This document shows, one piece after another, positions 55,501 to 64,000 of a stretch of DNA of 64,000 bases. Both the position numbers and the translations under genes were made by a program. The notes beneath the pieces are model-generated. The model searched no databases and was not told the origin of the DNA. It saw only the letters and a program-made list of their open reading frames with translations. Position 1 is the first letter of the stretch; every line of letters starts with the position of its first letter. This DNA comes from Arion vulgaris (Eukaryota > Mollusca > Gastropoda > Stylommatophora > Arionidae): the NCBI GenBank assembly GCA_020796225.1, contig CM036753.1, positions 68,997,865 through 69,061,864 on the forward strand, given 5' to 3'.

Positions 55501-58500
55501 GTAGCTTAATTGGTAGCGAGCTTGATTCACAACCCAAGCGTACCTGGTTCAAACTCTGCGGCAGGCAGTTTGGAAGCAAATTAGTTTCCTTGCAATTTTT
55601 CAAAAGGTAAAAATAGACCTCACCATTCAGAAAGCAATGGCAAACTACTAAAGGTATAAGTGGTGCCTAGAAAATCAACGACTCGTTTACTGTGGTTGAT
55701 GGCTACATCCTGTAATGGATGTCAGTCTGAGACAATAATATATATAGTTCAATGTGAAATAATAACAAATATAGGTCAGTAAGAGGTAATAAGAAAGACA
55801 AATAGAAATGAAGAAAATAAAACAGAAATAGGGAAGCAGAACTAAAAAAAAAAGACAATGAATGTTTCATCAGGACAATAAAGAGAGCGACAGGACAACA
55901 AAATTGTATGAATTTATTTACCTTGCCTGTTACTGTGGCTTTTCTAAAAACCTTCTGAAATGCTTCTCTTAATGGAACAACTTTATTGTCTTTAGTAGAT
56001 GTCACCACAATATTGATATCTCCTCCAGAATCTGTATGAGAATAGGACATTTGACCTGATTAGTTATTTCAGGCTTTCTAGATTGATGGTCTTGATTCAA
56101 TTCCCAAGTAAAAGTGGAATATTTTTACAGTAGATGCATCTTGGGTCTCAATAATTCGATATCATCTCAATTAGGTACTTGAACCACCCGTGTGGTGTTG
56201 AAGTCTGCTAGGGGAAACAAAGAATAGTACCACTGCGACCTACAAGGTATGTCATAAGAGGCGACTAATGTAGGACCTAGGGAAGCTACCCTAGTAAATA
56301 AAAACGTTGACATGTCTTGTAGGTGTTACTATTCTTTGTGGGCTTCGGCAAACCACATGGGTGAGAAAAGACTTAAGAACCTTGAATCGCTGCTGGGGTC
56401 AAAGACGCATAGGGACAACGCAGCATCAGGATTAGTGAGCTGACACTAATCAAGATCCTACCCCACCTCCATGTGGTGACCCTGGTAATAGACAACCGAT
56501 GTTGTCTGGCTAAGCGGGTAGGGATCGAGGGAGAGCTACTCTGGTATAAGTAGTGATGCAGATGTAGTCATGTTGGATGAGATCCCACAGCAGCAAACTA
56601 CTCCCGGCGATGGGAAAAGCTGAATGTATAAACACAGAGGGATGAAGGGTGCATCCAGAGAAGAGACGTGGGCCACGTGGAGTAAAACTTGGGCCGAGAT
56701 GAGTTGCATGTGGGCCCACATAGGGTGAAACACAGAGCCCTGATGTGAAGGCCCAAGTTAAGCTCCATGTCCGGATAGGCTAGAGGCATGGTAAATGTGT
56801 GCACAGTGAGAACCAATAGACACGATGGGCAGGCACCAAAGCAGAGTGAATATGCATGAGGACAATGCACGGTGGGCCCACGGTGGTGCAGGCGTGCACG
56901 GTCCTGAAGGCGGAGTGACGAGGGGTTGGGCAGGCGTGGGGTGAGCGGACTACCCAAATGTGCAGAAAGATTGGAAAGCCCAGCAGATGCTTGAATCCAG
57001 TGCCTTTTCTGCTGGCAGAGAACTACTACTGCCTTGTAGTTAGATTGGGGACAATCAAAAGCTAGTGGAGCAAATCGTACACAAAACTGGATGGTAGGCA
57101 AACTAAGTAGTCCCAAAAAAAGACCTGTAACCTGGGCAGATGACACTCAACAACCGGGAGGGTAGGTCATCTAAGGGTCCCACCCTAAAAGAAAATAGCA
57201 ACTTGCTGCCTTGCAGGTCGACAGGGGACAGTCAGAGGCTGACGGAGAGCGAACCCAGAAAACGCTGGTTGAAATCAGAGACATCGTCGAAGGACAAGCA
57301 TCAGAGCTCCAAATGGTACTGAAGATGTGATGTAAAAATATGGTCTTGGCAAAGGCTGTTAATAATTCACAATAAGAATGATCAAAGCGGCAGAAAAGAA
57401 CATTTTAGACAGATAATCCCTGCTGGTTCATTGTAGAAGAAGCAGAAGAAAGGTTAACAAGACTGCAAGCAGGACAGGAAAAAACAGCAGCAGGTAGAAA
57501 TCAGCAGATTTTTATAGTCAAGCTCTACATTCCATGCCATACAAGAAGTAATTAATTAAGGTAAGAAACTGTACAACTTACAAATGACTTCTCTCATCCC
57601 TGGATCTAATGTCGTTATGACAGTTTCCATTGAACTCTGAAATTTAAAACAAAATAACTTTTATTTACATAAAACCAGAGAAGTTAGGCATCCCATATGT
57701 AAGACATTAAGCACTCAAGAAAAAACATTGTTTTTTCTTAATCATCTTGTCCTGTCAAAACAAGAAACATTACTTTCTTTTTTCCTATACATTTCTTTCT
57801 TCAATTTTTTTTTAATTTAGTTAGTCACATTTTATTCATACTTTTTTTCTAAAAATGAGTCAAAATAATTTTGAGATAGTATTAATCTTTAGTATTGTTT
57901 TACTGTAATATTTCCTCAATTTTCTTATTACATGTTCCTGGTTGGCATGCATAATATTAGTTGTTCAAATTACATTTTTTATTTATGTATCATGGATGCA
58001 AATTAACCAGGTTTCAAGCCGATTATACTCAAGCATTTCTTGTGAATATCGAATGTTCTTGGGTTCATCAGCAAAATTTCTTTGTTGTATTTGCTAGCAT
58101 TCACTGTTTAGGTTAAGATAATTTTACTTCTTGTCAGAGAATTAGTTGTTATGTATTTAGCTCACCGGAACCATGTTAGGTACAGAGTGTGCTTCTGAGC
58201 CTAAGCAGCGAGCTTGAAAGTGCTGACACTTTGAGTGCTCTATTCACAAGGAGAAAAATGAAATAACATTTGGGATAAACGTTTAGGAATAGATGGGTGA
58301 TGAAGAAATTCCCACTTTTTGATCCAAGTTGTTTCTTCTACAATTGTCTATTCCCAGGTGGAAGATGAGTTGTCACATCTTGCCGCACATAGGGAGGACT
58401 ATTGTTGCTCTAGGGCAGATGATGCCTTGTTGATAACAGTGTTTGTGAGTGTGGCATTTGTTATCATCATTTCGAAGTCTTCCCATAGTCAATGACGCCA

Positions 58501-61500
58501 ATTTCTTTATAATGCTGAATTGGAAGGTGTATTTCAGTTCCATTAAATGTTCAAACCACTGCATTGGAATGTATTCGGATGGTGAAGTTTGAACCAATCT
58601 AGTTACTAGACCCGAGAATATAGCAAATTTGTTGTACATTTGAAAAAGGAAACTAATCCAGGTGTTGCCACACTATTGAAACCTGAAAGCCACAAAATTG
58701 ACTTAGCATGCTGAAACACCAGCATTCAAAACATTGAAGAGCAGAGAGTTCATTCTGGGAAGTTGATTGGGAGCAATCTTGTGACCATGAGGGACATTTG
58801 TTGAAGGATTTTAGAGGAATTTCTGGGTCGAACAGCAAATGTTGCTTGCACAATTATAAAGACAAAAAACACTTTAGACTTAGTGCATAGGCCATCAAGG
58901 CCTAAAGTGTACGCAGGCAAAAATTTCTAGGTGTGATTCCCCCATGGAAACAGATTCCAAAATCTGCATGCGCTAAAAAATTTTTCGCAAAACTATAGGC
59001 AAAAGACCTACAAAGTTCATTCTCCTCAGTCTTAGAGAATCCATTTGCGTGAGATGTTCCAAATATGTTCCAGACCATTGAAAGAAACGACAAGAAGGAC
59101 AGCGATCAACGCGACAGCCTTCAGACTTGATGAGACAATGACCTCTGGTCAGGTGACGATGCTCAGCAGAAATGCTGGAGGTGCAGATGACAGAATACCA
59201 AACAGTGGATGCGTTAAATGCATACAGAATTTTCACTATGATCAGGAAATTCAGGCATCAAGTGGTTGCTTTGTTTAATTCAGTTGCAACCTGTTAATTT
59301 GACTGATGCAAAATCCACAAGCATCCCAGTTGCCGATCTACGACCTTCTGTCTCAATTTCCACATGAGGAGGGCAGATAAGTCTCCAACCAAGGATTTCC
59401 AAGCCCTCCTTTTCTCTACCCATTTTCTTGCATTCCGTCTCCAACTCCTATCGCCAGATGTTCTTAGCAGGTTTCTTCTTCTTTCTCGAGTGGCGAGCTA
59501 TGAATTTTCTTTGTTGTAGTTTCTGTAGCTATCTAGTGTTTTCTTACAGGGTGGGTTAATTTTTGCTACTGCAAGTAATTTATTTTTTATCCACAATCCG
59601 TAAAGCAGTTTTAATTTTACACTTCTATTGCCAGGGACTTGTTATTTTGTTTATGTTATTATTGACACCCTAAACAGACCTGGACACAAAGTCTTCTTGA
59701 GGAACTGAAGAGTGCTGAACTATCCTGGGAGACCATAAAGAAAACAGCAAGAGACCGAGAAGAGTGGCGAACAACTGTTGAGGCCCTATGCTCCACAAGG
59801 AGAGGAATAAGTAAGTAAATAAGTCAGTATTGATAAATCTATCTTACTGAATAGTAATGGGATGTGAAGATTTCATAACGCACTTGTGTGATCCCCAAGG
59901 TTAGATTACTATCTATCTATTGTCTATTCCCAGGTGGAAGATGTAGTTGGCTGTCTACTCTTGCCGTTAAGCATAGGGATGGGAGCTTTAATTTGCGTTA
60001 TAGGGCCAGATGAGTCGCTCATGTTGTGTTGTATCCGTGTTTGTGTAGTGTGGTCTTGATATTGTCTATCCATCATTTTCTTGGTCTTCCCTTAGCTCTA
60101 ATACCCGATTTCGTTTTATTTATGCTGTTATTGGTGGTTGGTTGTATTTCATTCTCATTAAATGTCCAAACCACTGCATTTATTGTCTTTCGATGTATTC
60201 GGTGCATGAAGTTATGACCAATTCCGAGATTACTAACCAAGAATATACAGCAAATTTAAGTTGTACATCTTGAAAACAGGCAATCTCAATCACAGAGCTG
60301 TCTGGCCAACATTTAGGGATTGAATAATCATACTAGAACAGCCAACAAATTGTGTGTTCCTTTGTGGTGTAACATGCTGAGAAACCAGCATTGCATAACA
60401 TGTTGGAGGAGTCAGATGAGCTTCAGTTCTAGGGGGAACTTTGATTGGCAAGCAATCTACAGTGTGATCCAGCAATGAGTAGACAATATATGGTGGGAGG
60501 TGAAAAGAATTTTGGTGCAGGATGTGATGATTTCCTGGGAGAGTCCAGAACCAGGCAAATATGTTAGCTTTGCACAATTGATGCCAAGCACAATAAAATA
60601 TCAAAAATACAAACTTGGATGTAGACTTAGTAAACATAGTCTGCTCAACACAGAGACACAAAAGTGATGACGCAGGCAGAAAAGTTTCTGAGTGTGCCAA
60701 GCCACCCAATGGAAAACAGATTCCAAAATCTAGCATTGGGCGGCTGAAAAGAAGCAGCTTTATTCACCAGGCCAAAAGACTGAATAGGCAAACCTCAGAC
60801 CTACCAAAAGTTGGCATTCCCCTAAAGTCTGTGCCAGAGCAAACCCCTTGGAGAGAGGAGACTGAACCAGAAGTATGTATCCAGACAGAAGTGAAAGGAA
60901 TATTCGACAAGAATGAGCAGAACAGCATACAACGCAAGACAGTCACTCTCAGTTTACTTGATGAAGAATACCCACATGACCTCTGGGTCCGGGTATACGC
61001 GGATGGGTCAGCAGAAAATGCAGTGAAGAATGGAGGTGCAGGAGTGTACATAGAATACCCAAACAACGCTAGAGATGCGATTAAAGTACCAACGGGAAAT
61101 TCTGTCACAACTATGATGCAGAAATTCAGGCAATCAAGGTGGCAACTGAAAACTGTTGAATACCAGACCCGATCCTCAACCTGTTGTATTTTTGACTGAT
61201 GCAAAATCAGCACTCCAAGCACTTCAGTCCAGAAAATTGCCAGATCTACAGACCCTACTGTCTAAATTGTCCAAGCATCGCAGGGTCGTCTTGCAGTGGA
61301 TACCCTCTCACTGTGGAATACCAGGAAATGAAACAGCAGACCGATTGGCCAAGGAAGGTGCTGCAGGAGAGCACCCGGATGTGCCAGTTACCTACCACCA
61401 AAAGAAAAGGATGATTAAATCAATGAGAAAGCCACAAATACCAACACAAGACGATTACTATAATATGAGCAGATTGGAACAAGTTGTTATTCTGCGCCTT

Positions 61501-62989
61501 AGAACAGGACACAATCGGCTCCCAGCCACATGTATACAAAATTCAAGATTGGCAATTCAGCCATGTGTACATGTGGACAGGCAAACCAGACTGCAGAGCA
61601 CATACTTCAAGACTGCCCCGAATATGATACACTGAGGCAAACTCACTGGCCTAACGAAACAACACTCGACATAAAACTACACGGACCTCTGTGTGAGCTA
61701 CAAAAGACAGTGAAGTTCATACAAGAGACAACATTGAATATATAGACATATTTCAAGCGAGCGAAAGGAAGGAAGGAAGGATAGTCTGCTCAAGGCACAT
61801 ACACCCTACGTTGCTAGTGGGAAGTTTAGTACTGGGAACTGAACCCCCTTGGAACAATTTTTTGGCCGCTTTTGAACAAACGATATATCGGCCGATGTTA
61901 TGAGTGATCTAAATAGATAGTATGTAAATAGCCCAGCTAATGAAAAGCTAAGATTTATTCCTAGTGTGTTTAGTCATCCATTTTTAAAAATACCTCTCTG
62001 GTTTGAAGTATGCTTGGAGGAATATATTATTTATTGTTAATATTTTTCTAGAACTATCTGACCACCGAATAATTCAATCTTTAAGATTGCTGAGTTTAAT
62101 GATGAGGTAGGATTTAGTGGCTCTGATTTAAGTAAACTTGATAGTTCAGAGCTAGATAATGACTAATTTATTTAGGAAACAACTTGTGGAGACATTCTGA
62201 AATCGTTGTTTATAAACCTTTCACACTAGACCGAACGTAGTAAACCACCATCTTTAATTAAGCTACACAGACACTGCAGATACTGTCTCCCAGACGCCAG
62301 AACACATGCTCATCTACAAGGGAGACTTGAGGGCTCTAGTTTAGCCCCAGGAGTTCAACTTGAAAGAGAAACTGTGGAGTATCATATAGAATCTCCTGTT
62401 GATAACTGGATTAATGGGGGGTATCTCATTAATTTTGTATAGACTTGTGACTATGGAAAAAAGAAGAAACTTATCACATGTAGATTTAAAGCACTTAGAT
62501 TTACTATGTGGAGCATCTAGCCGAATGGATTAGAGCACAGCTCCCATGTGGGAAATACTGGTTCAATTCATGGTAAGGCCAAGGAGTTTTTGCTGTCGGG
62601 GCATAAAGAAAATTTAACCTGAACAGTTTCAAAACACGGCACTAGCCATGTAGCCATTAAATTCCAGAGGTACAGGTCTCCCCCTGTCCTATACCAGCTA
62701 AAACATGGTATTACAGGCAGAGAAGGACAAAAAGCTGAGAAGGACATAAGAAAGAAAGTCAGGCAGCAACTAGTTGTTTTTGTAATATTTACTACACAGA
62801 CATCACCATTAACAATTTTGAATGACAGTGTTACTGACCTTTGTTTTCTCCACTACTCTGTTAACTAAACTATTTCCAGAAATCCAACTAAAACCCCCTG
62901 GCCACTGCTAGCTGTACTTGCTGGAGCTTGTTGTTCAATGGATGATTCTGGGATCTTCACCTTTCCTTCATGAGGAATGTGTGGAGATT
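51077..62989 (-). CDS. PRRC1: PRRC1 homologue, C-terminal part in six exons
   Basis: Exons 62989-62839, 57636-57582, 56031-55922, 55185-55028, 52968-52831 and 51254-51077 join GT-AG in phase to TGA at 51079-51077. Recognisable blocks: SMETVITTLDPGM, SGGDINIVVTSTKDNKVVPL, AVGFTAGLKGAEERIA, QTVVSVEGFIVEILPDRWFE, KDPVHGIELQSFSQP, SDYPLRWAGLAVTIGEV, and HADWQMVLSGVSRRQSLQ to AYMYKQQLP. This is the inosine-triphosphatase-like fold of PRRC1, a protein reported at ER exit sites and as a regulator of protein kinase A. The N-terminal proline-rich part is outside the window. The first visible exon needs a one-base correction in a G run (62894-62898) to keep frame; otherwise all motifs are intact. Confidence 0.93.
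51435..52095 (-). pseudogene. LINE RNase H and tail fragment in a PRRC1 intron
   Basis: Minus strand: text complementary to TTGGATCTTGTGAAGCATCG (DS-x-LxK) and CATTGCCACAAACATCCACC, then RSVCNQRATGAINMHTLRYP and LWVCPECND. It is the same family as 47640-48255, with frame breaks. Confidence 0.7.
52288..52705. repeat. ~95-110-bp tandem repeat, four to five imperfect units
   Basis: Each unit carries CATTGACACATCTT, GATGTAGCATTCACATTGTC and CTTCTAGAAATGGACTTACA then CAATCCCAAAACACTA. Units differ by small indels. It lies in the PRRC1 intron between 51255 and 52830. Confidence 0.85.
52831..52968 (-). CDS. PRRC1: PRRC1 exon
   Basis: Encodes WFEMSCLLLKDPVHGIELQS to RTPSDYPL plus two bases. Acceptor TTTCTTTAG, donor GTAAGA. 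DPVHGI is a PRRC1 hallmark. Confidence 0.97.
53240..53780 (-). pseudogene. LINE C-terminal fragment, family L3a
   Basis: Minus strand: IRQMAPLLKCKHLTMNKKRA, MFNTIFLPTLYYQCQTWTLA, then VLNFIKKQQIKWFGHINRLP and RWTSEITEVMKNTVYEAHTR. This shows the family's thumb (LPTLYYQCQTW) and tail. One frame change near 53515. Its 5' break at about 53780 merges with the minisatellite. Confidence 0.8.
53780..54545. repeat. ~28-bp minisatellite, 25 units
   Basis: The unit is close to AAAGTATATCTTCTAACCAT then ATCTTCTAAA. I count 25 occurrences of the AACCATATC/AACCACATC core. Variants include a shortened unit with AAAGTGACTCTTCT. The first units are the 5' end of the LINE fragment (encoding repeats of VRRYTFLED on the minus strand), so the array grew out of LINE sequence. 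Confidence 0.93.
54795..55027. repeat. ~23-bp minisatellite made of splice-donor copies
   Basis: Ten units of about TATCTTTATCTATCAGGTAA ATG follow each other up to the PRRC1 exon edge. On the gene strand each reads TTTACCTGATAG/ATAAAGATA, a near-copy of the exon end and intron start. Most units have GT changed to AT, but those near 54800, 54913 and 54958 retain GTAAAG. See findings. Confidence 0.9.
55028..55185 (-). CDS. PRRC1: PRRC1 exon whose donor seeds a minisatellite
   Basis: Encodes ESQPTAAAQAVGFTAGLKGA to FIVEILPD plus two bases. Acceptor TTTCCTAG. The donor CCTGATAG/GTAAAG at 55028/55027 is followed directly by an array of near-copies of the same junction (54795-55027). Using the first GT after GATAG restores Arg and the family residues RWFE in the next exon. 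Confidence 0.95.
55434..55498. repeat. (TA)n microsatellite
   Basis: About 32 TA dinucleotides in a row, preceded by TGTGTG. It abuts the start of a SINE at 55499. ORFs of alternating Tyr-Ile through it are artefacts. Confidence 0.97.
55499..55712 (+). repeat. tRNA-derived SINE family S2
   Basis: Head GTAGCTTAATTGGTAGCGAG (good A box), B box TGGTTCAAACTC, body with AGCAATGGCAAACTACTAAA and ATCAACGACTCGTTTAC. Better preserved than the copy at 15786. Confidence 0.85.
55922..56031 (-). CDS. PRRC1: PRRC1 exon
   Basis: Encodes SGGDINIVVTSTKDNKVVPL to RKATVTGK. Acceptor CTCATACAG, donor GTAAAT. The VVTS-x-K motif is the phosphate-site region of the NTPase-like fold. Confidence 0.96.
56183..56370 (+). 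repeat. Dispersed repeat R1, rearranged copy
   Basis: CACCCGTGTGGTGTTGAAGT, GTACCACTGCGACCTACAAG, GACCTAGGGAAGCTACCCTA, then a second partial block (ACATGTCTTGTAGGTGTTAC) in inverted order. Confidence 0.65.
56385..57335 (+). mobile_element. GC-richer unclassified element, second copy
   Basis: GATCCTACCCCACCTCCATG, GTGGTGACCCTGG and GTCTGGCTAAGCGGGTAGGG parallel 40980-41060. Long minus-strand frames (for example 57146-56598) are open but are composition artefacts of GC-rich sequence as far as I can tell. It lies in a PRRC1 intron. Confidence 0.5.
57582..57636 (-). CDS. PRRC1: PRRC1 55-nt exon
   Basis: Encodes SSMETVITTLDPGMREVI plus one base; the family motif ITTLDPGM is exact. Acceptor AATTTCAG, donor GTAAGT. 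Confidence 0.95.
57640..58340. other. PRRC1 intron, AT-rich stretch
   Basis: No gene or assigned repeat. Confidence 0.3.
58345..59335. pseudogene. Composite LINE remnant, worn copy of 59925-61240
   Basis: Two joined parts. From 58345, ATTCCCAGGTGGAAGATG and TCATTAAATGTTCAAACC-like text parallel 59930-60260 (inverted LINE tail). From 58660, AACACCAGCATTCAAAACAT, TGGAAACAGATTCCAAAATC and GACTGATGCAAAATCCACAA parallel 60380-61210, the region around an RNase H domain. The same order in both shows that the composite was duplicated or inserted twice as one unit. Confidence 0.65.
59345..59570 (-). repeat. Dispersed repeat E copy
   Basis: CATTTTCTTGCATTCCGTCT, GGCGAGCTATGAATTTTCTT and CAGGGTGGGTTA match 6420-6680. 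Confidence 0.6.
59660..59830 (+). mobile_element. LINE 3' tail with TAAG/TAAA repeats
   Basis: Encodes SWETIKKTARDREEWRTTVE and ALCSTRRGIS, then TAAGTAAATAAGTCAGTA. This is the very end of a LINE reverse transcriptase ORF plus a simple-repeat tail. Confidence 0.75.
59925..60265 (-). mobile_element. LINE 3'-end fragment, inverted
   Basis: CTTGGTCTTCCCTTAGCTCT, TTAAATGTCCAAACCACTGC and TTGTCTTTCGATGTATTCGG are the complement of an MKxxWFGHLxR plus GRPRKxW tail. Confidence 0.65.
60290..61770 (+). pseudogene. I/Nimbus-like LINE, RNase H domain and tail
   Basis: From 60964 the frame reads HDLWVRVYADGSAENAVKNG (the DGS catalytic Asp), then near 61150 it shifts to VVFLTDAKSALQALQS (second Asp), VVLQWIPSHCGIPGNETADR (His and Asp), EQVVILRLRTGHNRL, and shifts again to CTCGQANQTAEHILQDC, a zinc-knuckle. 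Three frames are needed, so the copy is inactive. The arrangement of RNase H followed by LRTGH and a CxC...H...C knuckle is shared with molluscan I-clade LINEs; the assignment to clade is from memory and tentative. The palm domain is absent. Confidence 0.85.
61775..62505. other. PRRC1 intron stretch
   Basis: A short GGAA run at 61760-61780 ends the LINE. ACGATATATCGG at 61884 resembles the palindromes at 2687 and 2728. No gene. Confidence 0.35.
62512..62730 (+). repeat. tRNA-derived SINE family S1
   Basis: Head AGCCGAATGGATTAGAGCAC, B box TGGTTCAATTC, body AAGGCCAAGGAGTTTTTGCT, end ATTACAGGCAGAGAAGG. It lies about 110 bp from the PRRC1 exon at 62839. Confidence 0.8.
62839..62989 (-). CDS. 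PRRC1: PRRC1 first visible exon, with one-base frameshift
   Basis: Acceptor TTTGTGCAG, donor GTCAGT. The frame from the acceptor gives ESPHIPHEGKVKIPESSIEQ to SSGQG, then would stop; the family continuation GGFSWISGNSLVNRVVEKTK lies one base over. The change falls in GGGGG (complement of 62894-62898), where a sixth G restores the frame. Confidence 0.8.
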
Positions 62990-63084
62990 CTGCACAAACA
63001 AAAACTGATGAAATATTTGGTAAAATGTGGATCCTGCACATGTTACTACTCTTCTTCTCTGTCTAATGTATATTTATTTAATAC

Positions 63085-63430
63085 TGGATAATAATAATTC
63101 CTCTCGCACGCTATAATGTTACATAGGGCCTGCAAGTAATTTCTCCATACCGCTCTATCCTGGGCAACTCGCTCAATCTCCTCCATGGAACTGAGACCGA
63201 TATTTCTTCCCCTCTCTCAGCAAAGTTCGCTCAGGGTCTCCTTAGGTCACCTCTCTTTCTTGAACCCTTTGCATCCCACTTCAATGCCTGCTTTGATATT
63301 CTTTGATCATTTCTCCTCAAGGTGTGCCCAACATATCTCCATCTTCTTTCTTATAACAGTTGTCACTAGTGGTTGACCAGACATGTCTCTGATTTCATCA
63401 CTTCTCTGAATTCGTTCCATAATACTGATA
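63085..63430 (-). mobile_element. LINE 3'-end fragment, inverted
   Basis: AATTCCTCTCGCACGCTATA, GGCAACTCGCTCAATCTCCT and CCAACATATCTCCATCTTCT are the complement of 44560-44890, of which it is a close relative. Confidence 0.8.
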
Positions 63431-63469
63431 CTTTGTAATTTTTAGCCTAAATGCTAGCTAATTAACAAC

Positions 63470-64000
63470 AATGGAGATTGCATGAAAGAAAGAAGAAGAA
63501 TAGCCATAGCACTCCAGAAGGTAGCCAGTATGAAGAAACAATGGTATGACACAAGCAAAGAAGCAAACGTAAGACTTCTGAGAACATGCATATTCCCTGT
63601 GGCAACATATGAATGTGAATCGTGGATGACAACACAAACATTAAAGAACAAAATTGAAGCTTTTGAAACAAGGTGTTACAGCAAAGTTCTCAGAACATTC
63701 TGGACAGAGAAGAAAAACAGACATCCTACTAGACCTGCATATTGAGGAACACTGGCTCATAAATAACACCATGTCCAGGAAGATGAAATATTTTGGCCAT
63801 GTTAAACGTCACAGTGGTTTGTAGAGAGCGGTAATGGAAGGCATGGTACATGAAGTACAAAGCAGGAGATGACTAAGGCGAAGATGGCAGCTAAACATCA
63901 AAGAAACCTTGAACATGACACTCAAGAAGGTGGGAGAACATGCCAGAAAGAGAGTTTTTCAAGCGGGCTGTGATGAAAGCGACGTTTCACAAGAGACATG
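63470..64000 (+). pseudogene. LINE reverse transcriptase C-terminal end, family L2a
   Basis: Encodes RRRIAIALQKVASMKKQWYD, NVRLLRTCIFPVATYECESW, then TLKNKIEAFETRCYSKVLRT and breaks near 63745; the remaining tail (AAATATTTTGGCCATGTTAA) is the same as 20020-20040. Runs off the window end. Confidence 0.8.

Noticed and set aside
55340..55610. ORFs with alternating Tyr-Ile residues on both strands
   Set aside because: They are translations of the (TA)n microsatellite.
56510..57146. Long minus-strand ORFs with Pro/Leu-rich text (182 codons)
   Set aside because: They lie in the GC-rich repeated element, have no recognisable domain, and the parallel element at 41 kb does not preserve the frame.
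60615..61199. An independent protein of 194 codons
   Set aside because: Its carboxy half is the start of the LINE RNase H domain and the frame breaks within that domain.
63454..63671. Hydrophobic minus-strand ORFs that look like membrane proteins
   Set aside because: They are the antisense shadow of the LINE thumb encoded on the plus strand.

Overview
This is animal nuclear DNA: AT-rich, with GT-AG introns, few genes and a very heavy load of old transposon debris. Dozens of 5'-truncated non-LTR retrotransposon (LINE) 3' ends, at least four tRNA-derived SINE families, a Penelope-like element and TTAA-flanked miniature elements fill the space between exons. The mix suggests a lophotrochozoan, plausibly a gastropod mollusc; that is an inference from repeat style and protein similarity, not a proven identification.

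Three protein-coding genes can be supported. (1) Plus strand, 4065-14843 (perhaps from 1847): sorbitol dehydrogenase (SORD), seven coding exons in perfect phase, lacking only the N-terminal ~40 residues, which lie upstream or partly in a 32-nt candidate exon. (2) Minus strand, 35504-26475: a three-exon gene whose first two exons encode a CARD resembling those of RIG-I-like receptors and MAVS, followed by a long Ser/Asn/Asp/Glu-rich tail containing a pLxIS-type motif. It is a candidate MAVS-like antiviral adaptor and the most interesting object here; its large last exon carries an apparent frameshift. (3) Minus strand, 62989-51077: the C-terminal two thirds of PRRC1 in six exons, with a one-base frameshift in a G run of the first visible exon. 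A 90-nt in-phase exon candidate encoding a transmembrane helix lies at 49600-49689 between genes 2 and 3.

Layout: 1-4060 SORD upstream region with repeats; 4065-14843 SORD exons separated by introns holding a Penelope palindrome, LINE ends, SINEs and two TTAA miniature elements; 14860-26470 intergenic LINE/SINE graveyard; 26475-35504 CARD gene, with a degenerate reverse transcriptase copy (32640-34640) inside intron 1; 35820-51060 intergenic repeats including a GC-richer 1.8-kb island (40.9-42.7 kb); 51077-62989 PRRC1, whose introns contain two minisatellites, one made of copies of the exon-4 splice donor, a (TA)n tract and RNase H LINE copies; 63085-64000 LINE ends.

The three genes have no evident shared pathway: SORD is polyol metabolism, PRRC1 acts at ER exit sites and protein kinase A regulation, and the CARD protein is probably innate immune signalling. 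All repeat boundaries were judged by eye and are approximate; exon boundaries were checked base by base for splice sites and phase.
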